Part shown: piece by piece, positions 63,901 through 64,000 of the stretch | How the letters are laid out: each line of letters starts with the position of its first letter | Position numbering within the stretch: position 1 is the stretch's first letter | Source: Dickeya undicola | GTDB taxonomy: Bacteria > Pseudomonadota > Gammaproteobacteria > Enterobacterales > Enterobacteriaceae | Assembly (NCBI RefSeq): GCF_000784735.1 | Contig: NZ_JSYG01000008.1 | Coordinates: 1 to 64,000, forward strand | DNA: 64,000 nt | Reading direction: 5' to 3' | The notes under the pieces: model-generated | Told to the model about the DNA's origin: nothing | The model's input: only the letters and a program-made list of their open reading frames with translations | The model's database searches: none | Position numbers and translations under genes: made by a program

Positions 63901-64000
63901 CCCTCGGTCGATACTGCACCGCCGCTTTGCGTCGCCCGCCAGTATGCCGCGGCAGGCGATCAGCCCGGCGCAGGAATATTACTGGCACAGCTACGCCACC
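63884..64000 (+). CDS. Start of a further cluster gene, cut by the window edge
   Basis: The first 39 codons of a gene starting with GTG at 63884, with AGGGGAGG just upstream, running off the window. The visible part has ISPAQEYYWHSY, which recalls the first motif of condensation domains of peptide synthetases (S-x-A-Q), but the piece is too short to decide. A condensation-type enzyme is what the cluster would need to join two activated amino acids. Confidence 0.5.
   Translation, partial: MPTYLDPRSILHRRFASPASMPRQAISPAQEYYWHSYAT

Overview
The window is a chromosomal segment of a soft-rot Enterobacterales bacterium, most likely Dickeya (Pectobacteriaceae). The evidence is the rpmG-rpmB-radC-coaBC-dut-slmA-pyrE-rph ... 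yicC backbone, a convergent expI/expR quorum-sensing pair of the soft-rot type, and a biosynthetic cluster whose gene content and order match what I remember of the Dickeya vfm quorum-sensing locus. Genus and vfm naming rest on memory of gene order and were not searched.

Layout. 1-5.5 kb: core housekeeping genes for ribosomal proteins, CoA synthesis, dUTPase, nucleoid occlusion and pyrimidine synthesis, with an attenuator before pyrE and an intact rph. 5.6-6.4 kb: a yidH-yidG-like membrane pair. 6.65-26.0 kb: a GC-rich block placed between rph and yicC, which are adjacent in E. coli. It holds two complete peptide ABC transporters, five peptidases (DmpA/S58, DppA/M55, isoaspartyl peptidase, D-aminopeptidase-like S12, membrane-dipeptidase M19), the D-glutamate enzymes DgcN and DgcA, and a LysR regulator. 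Together they look like a system for importing and degrading peptides with D-residues or isopeptide bonds, such as murein peptides.

27.1-36.5 kb: an AT-rich mobile element with a tyrosine integrase next to yicC, an XRE regulator, an AlpA-like regulator, a replication-initiator-like gene, an AvcD/DcdV-type antiphage dCTP deaminase with a 62-codon companion, and an XRE-ImmA metallopeptidase gene with a partner. Three exact copies of GTGTACTTAA lie at its two ends. 36.8-38.8 kb: a restriction-modification module (HNH nuclease, D12-class adenine methyltransferase, HARE-HTH protein) with a 22-bp palindrome upstream. 38.9-45.7 kb: an orphan type VI secretion island with a chimeric EF-hand/GH19-like lysozyme effector, several exported proteins that may be immunity factors, one decayed gene and a PAAR spike tip.

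46.0-49.3 kb: a small periplasmic DUF1471 protein and a large exported fibronectin-III protein resembling the avirulence-like proteins of Dickeya/Xanthomonas. 49.9-51.3 kb: expI and expR, convergent and overlapping. 52.0-64.0 kb: a tightly packed plus-strand cluster with two carrier proteins, a PLP decarboxylase, three adenylating ligases (two DltA-like), two thiolase-fold proteins, two acyl-CoA-dehydrogenase-like flavoenzymes, a VOC protein and an unknown, running off the right edge at the start of a further gene. It should build a small amino-acid-derived signal on carrier proteins.

No tRNA, rRNA, CRISPR array or insertion sequence was seen.
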